From Paracoccus marcusii (GTDB lineage Bacteria; Pseudomonadota; Alphaproteobacteria; Rhodobacterales; Rhodobacteraceae), in assembly GCF_006151785.1 (NCBI RefSeq), contig NZ_VDDD01000001.1, positions 1-64,000 of the forward strand: 64,000 bases of DNA. Reading direction: 5' to 3'. Made by a program: the position numbers and the translations under genes. Positions 22,537 through 33,707 of the stretch are shown piece after piece; the first letter of the stretch is position 1, and every line of letters starts with the position of its first letter. The notes below the pieces were generated by a model that worked only from the letters and a program-made list of their open reading frames with translations, was not told where the DNA came from and did not search any database.

Positions 22537-23028
22537 ATGGCTTTCGACGTCGTCCGCGCCACCAAATACTTCCTGATGGTGGATTTCATCAAAGGGTTCG
22601 GCCTGGGCATGCGCTATTTCTTTGCGCCCAAGGCGACCATCAACTATCCCCACGAGAAGGGTCCGCTGTCGCCGCGCTTCCGCGGCGAACACGCCCTGCG
22701 CCGCTATCCCAACGGCGAGGAACGCTGCATCGCCTGCAAGCTGTGCGAAGCGATCTGTCCCGCGCAGGCGATCACCATCGATGCCGAACCCCGCGACGAC
22801 GGCTCGCGCCGCACGACGCGCTATGACATCGACATGACCAAGTGCATCTATTGTGGCTTCTGCCAGGAGGCCTGCCCGGTCGATGCGATCGTCGAGGGGC
22901 CGAACTTCGAGTTCGCCACAGAGACCCGCGAGGAGCTGTTCTACAACAAGGACAAGTTGCTGGATAACGGCGCCCGTTGGGAATCCGAGATCGCGCGCAA
23001 CCTGGCGATGGACGCGCCGTACAGATGA
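22537..23028 (+). CDS. nuoI: NADH-quinone oxidoreductase subunit I
   Basis: A ferredoxin-like subunit with two [4Fe-4S] clusters, N6a and N6b (163 residues). The ligand sets are [12 protein letters not shown] and [16 protein letters not shown]. The N-terminal amphipathic part ([20 protein letters not shown]) lies on the membrane surface. Its stop overlaps the start of the next gene (ATGA). It corresponds to Nqo9. Confidence 0.97.
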   Translation: MAFDVVRATKYFLMVDFIKGFGLGMRYFFAPKATINYPHEKGPLSPRFRGEHALRRYPNGEERCIACKLCEAICPAQAITIDAEPRDDGSRRTTRYDIDMTKCIYCGFCQEACPVDAIVEGPNFEFATETREELFYNKDKLLDNGARWESEIARNLAMDAPYR

Positions 23029-23434
23029 CCGATCCCTTCACCAAGATGTTTCAGCAGATGCTGAGCCAGGGACAGGAGATGGCGCGGACCTTCAATCCGG
23101 CGCTGGAGCATTTCGACGTCAAGGCGTTCGAGAAGATGTTCCCGACCATGCCCGCCGACATGCTGGAGATGTGGTTCGGCAAGACCTTCAACCGCGACGG
23201 TCTGGATGCGCGCACCCGCCTGCTGGTGACCATTGCGGCCATGACCGTGCAGGGCGCGCTGGCCGAACCGCAGATGCGCATGACCATCCGCCACGCCATC
23301 GAGGCAGGCGCCACCCCGCGCGAGATCGCCGAGGTGATCTATCAGATGGGCATGTTCGGCGGCCTGCCGGCGATGCAGAAGGCGCTGGAGATCGCCCAGG
23401 GCGTCTTTACCGAATCCGAGGGGAGCCCCCAGTC

Positions 23435-23438
<4 letters not shown>
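23025..23438 (+). CDS. Carboxymuconolactone decarboxylase-like protein without cysteines (URF5 position)
   Basis: A 137-residue all-helical protein with the CMD-type core [18 protein letters not shown], then [25 protein letters not shown]. The Cys-x-x-Cys of AhpD peroxidases is missing, and there is no cysteine at all, so peroxidase chemistry is excluded. It overlaps both nuoI and nuoJ by ATGA junctions, meaning tight translational coupling inside complex I. The actual role is unknown. It matches the place of an extra reading frame in the P. denitrificans cluster. Confidence 0.8.
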
Positions 23439-24401
<963 letters not shown>

Positions 24402-24405
24402 GGTC

Positions 24406-26532
24406 ATGGCTCAGTTCATTCTTTTCGCACCCCTGCTGGGTGCGCTGATCGCGGGCTTCGGATGGCGCCTGATCGGAGAGCGCGGCGCGCAGATCCTGAC
24501 GACAGCCATCCTGTTCGCCGCCGCGGCCCTGTCCTGGGTGGTCTTCCTGACCTTGGGCGAGCCGCAGAGCATCCCCGTCATGGACTGGATCGTCTCGGGC
24601 GACTTCACCTCTGAATGGGCGATCCGCCTGGACCGCCTGACCGCGATCATGCTGATCGTGATCAATTCGGTCTCGGCGCTCGTGCACCTCTACAGCTTCG
24701 GCTACATGGCGCATGACGAGAATTTCGGCGACGACGAGCCTTACCGCGCGCGTTTCTTCGCCTATCTGTCGTTCTTCACCTTCTCGATGCTGATGCTGGT
24801 GACCTCCGACAACCTGCTGCAGATGTTCTTCGGCTGGGAAGGCGTGGGCGTCGCGTCCTATCTGCTGATCGGCTTCTACTTCAAGAAGCAGTCGGCGGGC
24901 GCCGCAGCGATGAAGGCGTTCATCGTCAACCGCGTCGGCGACTTCGGCTTTCTGCTGGGCATCTTCGGCCTGTGGTGGATGACCGGGTCGATCCAGTTCG
25001 ACGAGATCTTCGCCCAGGTCCCGATGCTGGCCCAGACCGAGATGACCTTCCTGTGGCGTGACTGGAACGCGGCCAACGTGCTGGCGATCCTGCTGTTCAT
25101 CGGCGCGATGGGCAAATCGGCGCAGCTGTTCCTGCACACCTGGCTGCCCGACGCGATGGAAGGCCCGACCCCTGTGTCAGCCCTGATCCACGCGGCGACC
25201 ATGGTGACCGCGGGCGTGTTCCTGGTCTGCCGGATGTCGCCGCTTTACGAATTCGCGCCCGAAGCCAAGATGTTCATCGTCTATATCGGCGCGACCACCG
25301 CCTTCTTTGCGGCGACTGTCGGTCTGGTCCAGAACGACATCAAGCGCGTCATCGCCTATTCGACCTGTTCGCAGCTGGGCTACATGTTCGTGGCTGCGGG
25401 CGTCGGCGTCTATTCGGTCGCCATGTTCCACCTGTTCACGCATGCCTTCTTCAAGGCGATGCTGTTCCTGGGCGCGGGTTCGGTGATCCATGCGATGCAT
25501 CACGAACAGGACATGCGGAATTATGGCGGGCTGCGGAAAAAGATTCCGCTGACCTTCTGGGCCATGATGATCGGCACGCTGGCCATCACCGGCGTCGGCA
25601 TTCCGCTGACCCATATCGGCTTTGCGGGCTTCCTGTCCAAGGACGCCGTGATCGAGAGCGCCTTCGTCGGCAGCAGCTATGCCTTCTGGATGCTGGTGAT
25701 TGCGGCCCTGATGACCAGCTTCTATTCCTGGCGGCTGATGTTCCTGACCTTCTATGGCAAGCCGCGGGGCGATCATCATGCGCATGACCACGCGCATGAG
25801 AGCCCGCGCGTGATGACCGCGCCGCTGGTCGTGCTGGCCTTCGGGTCGATCTTCGCGGGCATGGTCTGGTACAACAGCTTCTTCGAGGAGGAGGGCGTCA
25901 CCCGCTTCTTCGGGATCGAGGCCGCCGCCACGCATCACGCCGAGGGTGCCGCCGCCGCAGGGACCGACACCGCCCTGGAGGGCAGCGTCGCCGAGGCCCC
26001 CGCGCAGGAGCCCGAGGGCGCCGCGCTGCACGCCGCCGCCGGTGCCGCCGAGAACCCGGCCGAGGTCGAGGCCTTCACCGTGACCCCCGGCGCGATCTAC
26101 ATGCGCCCCGACAACCACGTGATGCATGATGCGCATTACGTGCCGAAATGGGTCAAGGTGTCGCCTTTCGTCGCGATGCTGATCGGCTTGGGCCTGGCCT
26201 GGCTGATGTATATCCGCCGCCCGGAATGGCCGGCCCAGCTGGCCGCGCAGCAGCGGGGGCTCTATCAGTTCCTGTTGAACAAGTGGTATTTCGACGAGGC
26301 CTATGACGCGATCTTCGTGCGTCCGGCGCGCTGGATCGGCGCCAAGCTGTGGACGAGCGGTGACGGAGCCGTTATCGACGGCGCCATCAACGGCCTGGCT
26401 TTGGGAATCATCCCGCGCCTGACCCGGTTCGCCGGACGGGTGCAGTCGGGCTATCTCTTCCATTACGCCTTCGCGATGGTTTTGGGCATCGTGGGCTTGC
26501 TGATCTGGGTGATGATGCGGGGCGCGCAATAA
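24406..26532 (+). CDS. nuoL: NADH-quinone oxidoreductase subunit L, with His-rich loop and Ala/Glu-rich insert
   Basis: The distal antiporter-like proton-pumping subunit of the membrane arm (708 residues). Core motifs are [18 protein letters not shown], the Lys-containing [20 protein letters not shown] and the quinone-side [12 protein letters not shown]. The long lateral helix and C-terminal helix follow. Two odd hydrophilic stretches are present: a His-rich loop near residue 455 ([11 protein letters not shown]) and an Ala/Glu/Pro-rich segment at about 505-562. It starts 4 nt after nuoK and is followed directly by nuoM. It corresponds to Nqo12. Confidence 0.96.
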   Translation: MAQFILFAPLLGALIAGFGWRLIGERGAQILTTAILFAAAALSWVVFLTLGEPQSIPVMDWIVSGDFTSEWAIRLDRLTAIMLIVINSVSALVHLYSFGYMAHDENFGDDEPYRARFFAYLSFFTFSMLMLVTSDNLLQMFFGWEGVGVASYLLIGFYFKKQSAGAAAMKAFIVNRVGDFGFLLGIFGLWWMTGSIQFDEIFAQVPMLAQTEMTFLWRDWNAANVLAILLFIGAMGKSAQLFLHTWLPDAMEGPTPVSALIHAATMVTAGVFLVCRMSPLYEFAPEAKMFIVYIGATTAFFAATVGLVQNDIKRVIAYSTCSQLGYMFVAAGVGVYSVAMFHLFTHAFFKAMLFLGAGSVIHAMHHEQDMRNYGGLRKKIPLTFWAMMIGTLAITGVGIPLTHIGFAGFLSKDAVIESAFVGSSYAFWMLVIAALMTSFYSWRLMFLTFYGKPRGDHHAHDHAHESPRVMTAPLVVLAFGSIFAGMVWYNSFFEEEGVTRFFGIEAAATHHAEGAAAAGTDTALEGSVAEAPAQEPEGAALHAAAGAAENPAEVEAFTVTPGAIYMRPDNHVMHDAHYVPKWVKVSPFVAMLIGLGLAWLMYIRRPEWPAQLAAQQRGLYQFLLNKWYFDEAYDAIFVRPARWIGAKLWTSGDGAVIDGAINGLALGIIPRLTRFAGRVQSGYLFHYAFAMVLGIVGLLIWVMMRGAQ

Positions 26533-26533
26533 C

Positions 26534-28087
26534 ATGACGAACCTTCTTTCGATCATCACCTTCCTGCCGATCGTTGCGGCGGGCATCTTGGCCCTGTTCC
26601 TGCGCGGCGACGACGCCGCCTCGCAGAAGAACGCGAAATGGCTGGCGCTGATCGCGACCAGCGCGACCTTCCTGATCTCGCTGTTCCTGCTGGCGGGTTT
26701 CGATCCCTCGAACACGGGCTTCCAGTTCGTCGAGGATCACGCCTGGATCATGGGCCTGCGCTACCGCATGGGCGTGGACGGGATCTCGATCCTGTTCATC
26801 ATGCTGACCACCTTCCTGATGCCGCTGACGATCCTGTCCTGCTGGGACGTGATGCTGCGGGTCAAGGAATACATGATCGCGTTCCTTGTGCTGGAGGGGC
26901 TGATGATCGGCGTCTTCGCGGCGCTGGACCTGATCCTCTTCTACCTGTTCTTCGAGGCGGGCCTGATCCCGATGTTCCTGATCATCGGCATCTGGGGCGG
27001 CAAGAACCGCATCTATGCGTCGTTCAAGTTCTTCCTCTACACCTTCATCGGCTCGGTGCTGATGCTGGTGGCGATGATCGCGATGGCGCGCACGGCGGGC
27101 ACGACCGACATCGCCGCGCTGCTGGAATTCGACTTCCCGTCGCAGACCATGGCGGTGATGGGCTTCACCATCGTGGGCGGCATGCAGACGCTGCTGTTCC
27201 TGGCCTTCTTCGCCAGCTTCGCGGTCAAGATGCCGATGTGGCCGGTCCATACTTGGCTGCCCGACGCGCACGTCCAGGCGCCGACCGCCGGTTCGGTCGT
27301 GCTGGCGGCCGTGCTGCTGAAGATGGGCGGCTACGGCTTCCTGCGCTTCAGCCTGCCGATGTTTCCGGTGGCCTCCGACCTGCTGCAGCCCTTCGTGCTG
27401 TGGCTCTCGGCGATCGCCATCGTCTATACCTCGCTGGTGGCCTTGGCGCAGTCCGACATGAAGAAGCTGATCGCCTATTCGTCGGTCGCCCACATGGGCT
27501 ATGTGACCATGGGTATCTTTGCCGCCAACCAGCAGGGGCTGGACGGAGCGATCTTCCAGATGCTGTCGCACGGCTTCATCTCGGGCGCTTTGTTCCTCTG
27601 CGTGGGCGTCATCTATGACCGCATGCACACGCGCGAGATCGACGCCTATGGCGGTCTGGTGAACCGGATGCCGGTCTATGCGCTGGTCTTCATGTTCTTC
27701 ACCATGGCCAACGTGGGCCTGCCCGGCACATCGGGCTTCGTGGGCGAGTTCCTGACCCTGATGGGGACGTTCCATGCCAACACCTGGGTGGCCTTCGTCG
27801 CGGCGACCGGCGTGATCCTGTCGGCGGCCTATGCGCTGTGGCTTTACCGCCGCGTCACCATGGGCGCGCTGATCAAGGAAAGCCTGCGCACGATCACCGA
27901 CATGACCCCGCGCGAACGCTGGATCTTTGCGCCGCTGATCGCCATGACCCTGATCCTGGGCGTCTATCCGCGCCTGGTCACCGACATCACCGGCCCCTCG
28001 GTCCAGGCGCTGCTGGTGAATTACAACGACGCGCTGCCTGCTGATGCGGCGACGGGCGACCTGGCCTCGGCCACCGCCAGCCATTGA
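26534..28087 (+). CDS. nuoM: NADH-quinone oxidoreductase subunit M
   Basis: The middle antiporter-like subunit of the membrane arm (517 residues, about 14 helices). The essential Glu is in [19 protein letters not shown] and the Lys in [18 protein letters not shown]. The discontinuous helix region [18 protein letters not shown] is also clear. It starts 1 nt after nuoL. It corresponds to Nqo13. Confidence 0.97.
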   Translation: MTNLLSIITFLPIVAAGILALFLRGDDAASQKNAKWLALIATSATFLISLFLLAGFDPSNTGFQFVEDHAWIMGLRYRMGVDGISILFIMLTTFLMPLTILSCWDVMLRVKEYMIAFLVLEGLMIGVFAALDLILFYLFFEAGLIPMFLIIGIWGGKNRIYASFKFFLYTFIGSVLMLVAMIAMARTAGTTDIAALLEFDFPSQTMAVMGFTIVGGMQTLLFLAFFASFAVKMPMWPVHTWLPDAHVQAPTAGSVVLAAVLLKMGGYGFLRFSLPMFPVASDLLQPFVLWLSAIAIVYTSLVALAQSDMKKLIAYSSVAHMGYVTMGIFAANQQGLDGAIFQMLSHGFISGALFLCVGVIYDRMHTREIDAYGGLVNRMPVYALVFMFFTMANVGLPGTSGFVGEFLTLMGTFHANTWVAFVAATGVILSAAYALWLYRRVTMGALIKESLRTITDMTPRERWIFAPLIAMTLILGVYPRLVTDITGPSVQALLVNYNDALPADAATGDLASATASH

Positions 28088-28097
28088 GGAACGCACG

Positions 28098-29558
28098 ATG
28101 ACCGGTTTGGATATCTCCACCATTCTGCCCGAGCTGCTGCTAGCGATCTATGCGCTGGCCTCGCTGCTGGCGGGGGCCTATCTGGGCAAGGACCGGATCG
28201 CACGGCAGATCCTGTGGGCCAGCGTGGCGGCGCTTATTGCGGCGGCGATGGTGGTGGGCATGGCCGACCGCCCGCAGCAGAGCGCGTTCTTCGGGATGTT
28301 CATGGACGACGCCTTCGGTCGTTTCGCCAAGGTCACGATCCTGCTGTCCGGCGCCGCCGTCCTGGCGATGAGCGCCGAGTACATGGAACGGCATCGCCTG
28401 ATGCGGTTTGAATACCCCATCCTGATCGTACTGGCGACCGTCGGCATGATGGTGATGGTGTCGGCCGGCGACCTGCTGTCATTGTACATGGGCCTGGAGC
28501 TGCAGTCGCTGGCGCTGTACGTCGTCGCCGCCATGCGCCGCGAAAGCGTCAAGTCGTCCGAGGCCGGGTTGAAGTATTTCGTGTTGGGTGCGCTCAGCTC
28601 TGGCCTGCTGCTCTATGGTGCGTCGCTGGTCTACGGCTTTGTCGGCACCACGCAATTCGCTGGCATCATGCAGGCCGTTCAGGCCGGAAGCTTGCCCTTG
28701 GGCCTGCTGTTCGGTCTGGTGTTCCTGCTGGTCGGCCTGGCCTTTAAGGTGTCCGCCGTGCCATTCCACATGTGGACGCCGGACGTCTACGAAGGTTCGC
28801 CCTCGCCGGTGACCGCGTTCCTGGCCACTGCGCCCAAGGTCGCGGCGATGGCGCTGATCGCGCGGCTGATGTTCGACGCTTTCGGGAACGTGCCGGCCGA
28901 TTGGGGTCAGATCATCGCGGTGCTGGCGCTGCTGTCGATGTTCCTGGGCTCGATCGCGGGCATCGGTCAGCGCAACATCAAGCGTCTGATGGCCTATTCC
29001 TCGATCGCGCATATGGGCTTTGCACTGGTCGGCCTGGCTGCAGGCACCGCCTATGGGGTGCAGGCGATGCTGATCTACATGGCCATCTATGCGGTCATGA
29101 ACGTGGGCAGCTTTGCCTTCATCCTGTCGCTGGAACGCGATGGCCGCCCGATCACCGACCTGGAGAGCCTGAACCGCTTTGCCAGCGCCGAGCCGCTGAA
29201 GGCGATGGCGGTCCTGTTGCTGATGTTCAGCCTTGCGGGCGTGCCGCCGCTGGTCGGTTTCTGGGCCAAGTACGGCGTGCTGTCGGCAGCGGTCGATGGT
29301 GGCATGGCATGGCTGGCTGTCGCCGGCGTGATCGCATCTGTCATCGGCGCATTCTATTACCTGCGCATCGTGTACTACATGTATTTCGGCGCCGAGACCG
29401 AGGGCGTGACCAGCCGCATGGGCAGCGTGCAGTACGCCGCCCTGCTGGTGCCGGCCTTCGCGCTGCTGCTGGGTTCGATCACCCTGCTGGGCATCGACGA
29501 TTCCGCGGCGCTGGCCGCGCAATCGCTGGTCGGTCAAGCCACGGTTGCGGGTGAATAA
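28098..29558 (+). CDS. nuoN: NADH-quinone oxidoreductase subunit N
   Basis: The third antiporter-like proton-pumping subunit (486 residues). The key Glu is in [16 protein letters not shown], the Lys in [18 protein letters not shown], and [16 protein letters not shown] is the conserved broken helix. GAGGA precedes the ATG, 10 nt after nuoM. The end overlaps the next gene. It corresponds to Nqo14 and closes the set of 14 subunits. Confidence 0.97.
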   Translation: MTGLDISTILPELLLAIYALASLLAGAYLGKDRIARQILWASVAALIAAAMVVGMADRPQQSAFFGMFMDDAFGRFAKVTILLSGAAVLAMSAEYMERHRLMRFEYPILIVLATVGMMVMVSAGDLLSLYMGLELQSLALYVVAAMRRESVKSSEAGLKYFVLGALSSGLLLYGASLVYGFVGTTQFAGIMQAVQAGSLPLGLLFGLVFLLVGLAFKVSAVPFHMWTPDVYEGSPSPVTAFLATAPKVAAMALIARLMFDAFGNVPADWGQIIAVLALLSMFLGSIAGIGQRNIKRLMAYSSIAHMGFALVGLAAGTAYGVQAMLIYMAIYAVMNVGSFAFILSLERDGRPITDLESLNRFASAEPLKAMAVLLLMFSLAGVPPLVGFWAKYGVLSAAVDGGMAWLAVAGVIASVIGAFYYLRIVYYMYFGAETEGVTSRMGSVQYAALLVPAFALLLGSITLLGIDDSAALAAQSLVGQATVAGE

Positions 29559-30318
29559 CCCGCCCGCCACATGGCCCCAGGGCGTGGCACGCCATGTCCT
29601 GGACCGTGTGGACAGCACCAACGCCGAAGCCTTCAGGCTGGCCCCGACGCTCGGCGGGCCGGCTTGGATCATGGCGCGCGAACAGCAGGCCGGACGTGGC
29701 CGCCGCGGCCGCGCCTGGACCGATCCGCCCGGAAACTTTGCCGCGACGCTGGTCCTGCGGCCGCAGGGGGCTGCGGCGGATGCGGCGCGGTTGTCCTTCG
29801 TCGCGGCGCTTGCCGTGCATGACGCACTGCGCGATCTGTGCGGTCCGGCGCTGAACCTGTCCCTGAAATGGCCCAACGACGTCCTGCTGAACGGCGGCAA
29901 GCTGTCCGGCATCCTGCTGGAGAGCAGCGGGGCAGGGGGACAGGTCGCGGTCCTGGCGATCGGCATCGGCGTCAATCTGGCGCAGGCCCCGGAGCCGTCC
30001 GAGGTCGAGGCCGGCGCGCTGCGTCCGGTCAGCCTGGCCGGAGAGACCGGCCTGACCGTGACGCCCGACGATCTGCTGGACGCGCTGGCCGTCCGTTTCG
30101 ACGAAGGCATGCGGCAGATGTCGGCCTATGGCTTTGCGCCGATCCGTGCGGCCTGGCTGGCCCGCGCCGCAAGGCTGGGAGAGACGATCACCGCACGAAC
30201 CGGCACCGCCGAGATCACCGGGCGCTTCGACGGTATCGACGAAACCGGCGCCCTGATCTTGACGGGTCCGCGCGGACGCCAGGTGATTTCCGCCGCAGAC
30301 ATCCATTTCGGGGGCTAG
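29551..30318 (+). CDS. birA: Biotin--[acetyl-CoA-carboxylase] ligase (no repressor domain)
   Basis: Attaches biotin to carboxylases such as the pyruvate carboxylase at the left of this window. The 255-residue chain begins directly with the catalytic domain ([21 protein letters not shown], then [17 protein letters not shown]) and ends with a small SH3-like domain. The N-terminal helix-turn-helix of E. coli BirA is absent, so it is an enzyme only. The GTG at 29551 overlaps the nuoN stop; a TTG two codons earlier is possible. A BirA homologue also follows nqo14 in P. denitrificans (URF6, from memory). Confidence 0.92.
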   Translation: MNNPPATWPQGVARHVLDRVDSTNAEAFRLAPTLGGPAWIMAREQQAGRGRRGRAWTDPPGNFAATLVLRPQGAAADAARLSFVAALAVHDALRDLCGPALNLSLKWPNDVLLNGGKLSGILLESSGAGGQVAVLAIGIGVNLAQAPEPSEVEAGALRPVSLAGETGLTVTPDDLLDALAVRFDEGMRQMSAYGFAPIRAAWLARAARLGETITARTGTAEITGRFDGIDETGALILTGPRGRQVISAADIHFGG

Positions 30319-30322
30319 ATCC

Positions 30323-31102
30323 ATGCTGCTGTGCATCGATACCGGCAACACGAACACTGTCTTCTCGATCTGGGACGGGACGCGGTTCCTGTCCCACTGG
30401 CGGATCCGCACGGATCATCGGCGGACGGCGGACGAATACTATGTCTGGCTGTCCACGCTGATCGCGGTGCAGCGGTTCGAGTTGCAGATCGACGCCTGCA
30501 TCATCAGCGCCACGGCGCCGCGGGTGGTCTTTAACCTTCGGGTGCTGTGCAACCGCTATTTCGACACGCGGCCCCTGGTGGTGGGCAAGCCCGACTGCCT
30601 GCTGCCGGTGCCGCCGCGGGTCGATGCGGGGACGACCGTGGGGCCCGACCGGCTGGTGAACACGGTCGGCGCCTATGACCGGCACGGCCCGGACCTGATC
30701 GTGGTCGATTTCGGCACGGCCACCACATTCGACGTGGTCGACATCGACGGCGCCTATATTGGGGGCGTCATCGCGCCGGGTGTGAACCTGTCGCTGGAGG
30801 CGCTGCACATGGGGGCGGCGTCCCTGCCGCATGTCGACGTGACGATGCCGGCGACGGTGATCGGCACGAATACGGTTGCATGTATCCAGTCAGGCGTGTT
30901 CTGGGGATATGTGGGGCTGGTCGACGGTATCGTGGACAAGATCCGCGCCGAGCGCGACCGACCCATGAAAGTGATAGCCACTGGCGGGCTTGCGCCATTG
31001 TTCGATCAGGGGTTCGACCTGTTCGATGCGATTGAAGACGATTTGACGATGCACGGGCTTCGGCTCATTCACGACTTTAACAAGGAGATGGGAAATGGCT
31101 GA
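30323..31102 (+). CDS. coaX: Type III pantothenate kinase
   Basis: Phosphorylates pantothenate, the first step of coenzyme A synthesis, complementing the panC-panB pair earlier in the window. It has 259 residues of the ASKHA fold: phosphate-1 loop CIDTGNTNTVF at the N-terminus, GPDRLVNTVGAY, VVDFGTATTFDVV and GGVIAPGVNLSLEAL. It starts 4 nt after birA and overlaps the next gene by 8 nt, so it belongs to the nuo transcript or its read-through. Confidence 0.95.
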   Translation: MLLCIDTGNTNTVFSIWDGTRFLSHWRIRTDHRRTADEYYVWLSTLIAVQRFELQIDACIISATAPRVVFNLRVLCNRYFDTRPLVVGKPDCLLPVPPRVDAGTTVGPDRLVNTVGAYDRHGPDLIVVDFGTATTFDVVDIDGAYIGGVIAPGVNLSLEALHMGAASLPHVDVTMPATVIGTNTVACIQSGVFWGYVGLVDGIVDKIRAERDRPMKVIATGGLAPLFDQGFDLFDAIEDDLTMHGLRLIHDFNKEMGNG

Positions 31103-32771
31103 ACGCCTGATCTATCTGCCGCTCGGCGGAGCGGGCGAAATTGGCATGAACGCCTATGTCTATGGATACGGCCTGCCCGGCAAGGAGCGGCTGATCCTGG
31201 TGGACCTGGGCGTCACCTTCGGCGACATGGAGGGCAGCCCGGGGATCGACCTGATCATGCCCGACCTGACCTGGCTGGAGAAGAACCGCCACCGGCTGGA
31301 GGCGATCTTCGTCACCCACGGCCACGAGGACCATATCGGCGCCATCGCGCATCTGTGGAAGCGGCTGGACGTGCCGATCTATGCGCGCCGCTTCACCGGG
31401 ACGCTGGTGCGCCTGAAGATGGAAGAGCACGGCCTGCCGACCGAGGTGGTCAACATCACCGAAGCGCGCCCTGCCGTGACCAATGTCGGCCCCTTCGGCG
31501 TGCAGTTCGTGCCGATCAGCCATTCGATCCCGGAAAGCAGCGCGCTGATCATCGACACGCCTGCGGGTCGGGTCGTGCATACGGGCGACTTCAAGATGGA
31601 CGTGACCCCGGTCGTGGGCGACGCCTTCGACCCGGTCGGCCTGTCGCAGATCGCGGCAGAAGGTAAGGGCGTCAAGGTCCTGGCCTGCGACAGCACGAAC
31701 ATCTTTTCGACCCATCCCGGCCGGTCCGAGGCGGTTCTGGCGACCCCGATCCTGGAATGGGTCATGGCGCAGCCGAACATGGTCGTGGCCACCACCTTCG
31801 CCAGCAATATCGCGCGTCTGAAGACGCTGGCCGACGCGGCGCGCGCCTCGGGGCGCAAGGTGTGCCTGTTGGGCCGCGCGATGCGGCGCATGGTCAGCGT
31901 GGGCTTCGACAGCGGCATCCTGAAGGATTTCCCCGAGACGATCGGGCCCGAGGAGGCCGCCAAGCTGCCCCGCAACAAGGTCCTGCTGCTGGTCACCGGC
32001 AGCCAGGGGGAGCGTCGCGCGGCCAGCGCGCAGCTGTCGCGCGGCCGCTATCTGGGCCTGTCGCTGAAGGAGGGGGACAGCTTCCTGTTCAGCTCCAAGA
32101 CCATCCCGGGCAACGAAAAGTCGGTCGGCCGCATCATGAACGCGCTGAGCGAGGCCGGAGTCGAGGTCTGGGACGCCGATGACGGGCTCTACCACGTCTC
32201 GGGTCACGCGAACCGGCCCGACATCGAGGCGATGCACGACCTGCTGCGGCCCAAGGTCGTGATCCCCATGCATGGCGAGCACCTGCACCTGCGCGAACAC
32301 GTGATGCTGGCCCGTGCCAAGGGCATGACCGCCGAGATCGTCACCAACGGCACGATGCTGGACCTGACGGGCGATCGCCCCAAGGTCTGCGATCAGGTCG
32401 AAACGGGGCGTCTTTATCTGGACGGCAACCTGCTGATCGGCGCGATGGACGGGGTCGTGCGCGACCGCATCCGCATGGCGCTGAACGGGCACGCGATGGT
32501 CAGCGTGATCGTGGACGAGGACGACAATGTCCTGCCCGATGCCTGGGTCGAACTGATGGGCCTGTCCGAGCGGACCCGTTCGGGCGGCGAGCTGGCCCGC
32601 CAGATCGAGGCCGAGCTGTCCGAGTTCCTAGAGCGTGCCGATGCACGCACCGTGCGCGACGACGGCAAGATGGACGAGGCGATCCGCAAGATCACCCGCC
32701 AGGTGGCGATGGAGGAGATCGGCAAGAAGCCCGAGGTCACCGTCAGCATCAGCCGCCTGATGGCCGACTGA
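31095..32771 (+). CDS. rnj: Ribonuclease J
   Basis: A metallo-beta-lactamase/beta-CASP ribonuclease with endo- and 5'-exonuclease activity in RNA maturation and decay (558 residues). The zinc motif THGHEDHIGAI sits near residue 75. VVHTGDFKMD, the beta-CASP stretch LLLVTGSQGERRA and the late HGEHLHLREH follow. It begins inside the end of coaX, with AAGGAG ahead of the ATG. It is the last gene of the co-directional run that starts at nuoA, and a long inverted repeat follows it. Confidence 0.94.
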   Translation: MAERLIYLPLGGAGEIGMNAYVYGYGLPGKERLILVDLGVTFGDMEGSPGIDLIMPDLTWLEKNRHRLEAIFVTHGHEDHIGAIAHLWKRLDVPIYARRFTGTLVRLKMEEHGLPTEVVNITEARPAVTNVGPFGVQFVPISHSIPESSALIIDTPAGRVVHTGDFKMDVTPVVGDAFDPVGLSQIAAEGKGVKVLACDSTNIFSTHPGRSEAVLATPILEWVMAQPNMVVATTFASNIARLKTLADAARASGRKVCLLGRAMRRMVSVGFDSGILKDFPETIGPEEAAKLPRNKVLLLVTGSQGERRAASAQLSRGRYLGLSLKEGDSFLFSSKTIPGNEKSVGRIMNALSEAGVEVWDADDGLYHVSGHANRPDIEAMHDLLRPKVVIPMHGEHLHLREHVMLARAKGMTAEIVTNGTMLDLTGDRPKVCDQVETGRLYLDGNLLIGAMDGVVRDRIRMALNGHAMVSVIVDEDDNVLPDAWVELMGLSERTRSGGELARQIEAELSEFLERADARTVRDDGKMDEAIRKITRQVAMEEIGKKPEVTVSISRLMAD

Positions 32772-32785
32772 CCTGAACCAGGCTT

Positions 32786-32911
32786 GCGTCCCGCGACGGG
32801 CCGGGGGGCCAGCCCCCCGGACCCCCCGATGTCCCACGGAGCGGAGGCGAAGGCTTGATCATCCCGCAGGGGGTCCGGGGGGTGCGAAGCCCCCCGGCCA
32901 CCGCGGGACGC
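32786..32911. repeat. Long GC-rich inverted repeat (126 nt)
   Basis: The outer arms GCGTCCCGCG (32786-32795) and CGCGGGACGC (32902-32911) are perfect. Inside them, GGCCGGGGGGCC...GGACCCCC on the left is mirrored by GGGGGTCCGGGGGG...CCCCCCGGCC on the right, apart from a few bases at each arm's centre. Each arm can also fold on itself (GGGGGG with CCCCCC). It fills most of the gap between rnj and trmB and may end the rnj transcript. It resembles dispersed intergenic palindromes seen in this family. Confidence 0.75.
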
Positions 32912-32965
32912 AAAGGCGCACAGGGGGCTTGAAACCGCGCCGCGCTTGCGGCAATGCCCGGCATC

Positions 32966-33679
32966 ATGAGCGACACATCCGAATCCGGCTTTGATCCGAA
33001 CCCGCCCCGCCGCAACTTCTATGGACGGCGGCACGGCAAGACCCTGCGGCAGAGCCAGAAGGGTTATCTGTCCGAGGACCTGGGCGAGCTGCGGCCCCGC
33101 GGCATCACCCTGCAGGACAACCCGGAACGCACCCCGGTCGATTCTGCCGCGATCTTCGGCAACGACCGCCCCGTCTGGCTTGAGGTGGGCTTTGGCGGTG
33201 GCGAGCACATGGTCCACATGGCCGCCACCTATCCCGACATCAACATCATCGGATGCGAGCCGTTTATCAACGGCGTCGCGATGCTGCTGGGCAAGATCCG
33301 GGCGGCGGGCGTGACGAATGTCAGCGTCCATCCGGGCGACGCGCGCGATCTGATGGATGTGCTGCCCGATGCCAGCGTCGAGCGCGCCTTCCTGATGTAT
33401 CCGGATCCCTGGCCCAAGGCGCGCCACCATCGGCGGCGGTTCGTGACGCCCGAACACCTGCGCCCCCTGGCCCGCGTGATGCGGCCCGGCGGGATCTTTC
33501 GCGTGGCCAGCGACATCCCGGACTATATCCGTCAGACCCGCGAGGAGGTGCCGCCCGCCGGGTTCGAGACGCTTGATGACACCGCCGTCGCATGGGACGA
33601 CTGGATCAGCACCCGTTACGAGCAGAAGGCCCTGCGCGAGGGGCGTCCGCCCCATTACGTGACCTTTCGCCGTCTGTAA
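32966..33679 (+). CDS. trmB: tRNA (guanine-N7-)-methyltransferase
   Basis: Makes m7G46 in tRNA using S-adenosylmethionine (237 residues). The SAM loop is EVGFGGGEHMVHMA and the catalytic/substrate motif YPDPWPKARHHRRR. The N-terminal FYGRRHGKTLRQSQ is typical of alphaproteobacterial members. Two starts are possible, 32954 and 32966, neither with a strong ribosome site; the second (MSDTSES) gives the more usual length. It converges on glmS with a terminator between. Confidence 0.93.
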   Translation: MSDTSESGFDPNPPRRNFYGRRHGKTLRQSQKGYLSEDLGELRPRGITLQDNPERTPVDSAAIFGNDRPVWLEVGFGGGEHMVHMAATYPDINIIGCEPFINGVAMLLGKIRAAGVTNVSVHPGDARDLMDVLPDASVERAFLMYPDPWPKARHHRRRFVTPEHLRPLARVMRPGGIFRVASDIPDYIRQTREEVPPAGFETLDDTAVAWDDWISTRYEQKALREGRPPHYVTFRRL

Positions 33680-33681
33680 GG

Positions 33682-33707
33682 AAAGGCCCGCCGAAGCGGG
33701 CCTTTTT
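33682..33707 (+). terminator. Intrinsic terminator between trmB and glmS
   Basis: AAAGGCCCGC (33682-33691), loop CGAA, GCGGGCCTTT (33696-33705) with a T-run of five. It is strong for trmB. Its A-flank makes it weaker in the other direction for glmS, which ends at 33707. Confidence 0.88.
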
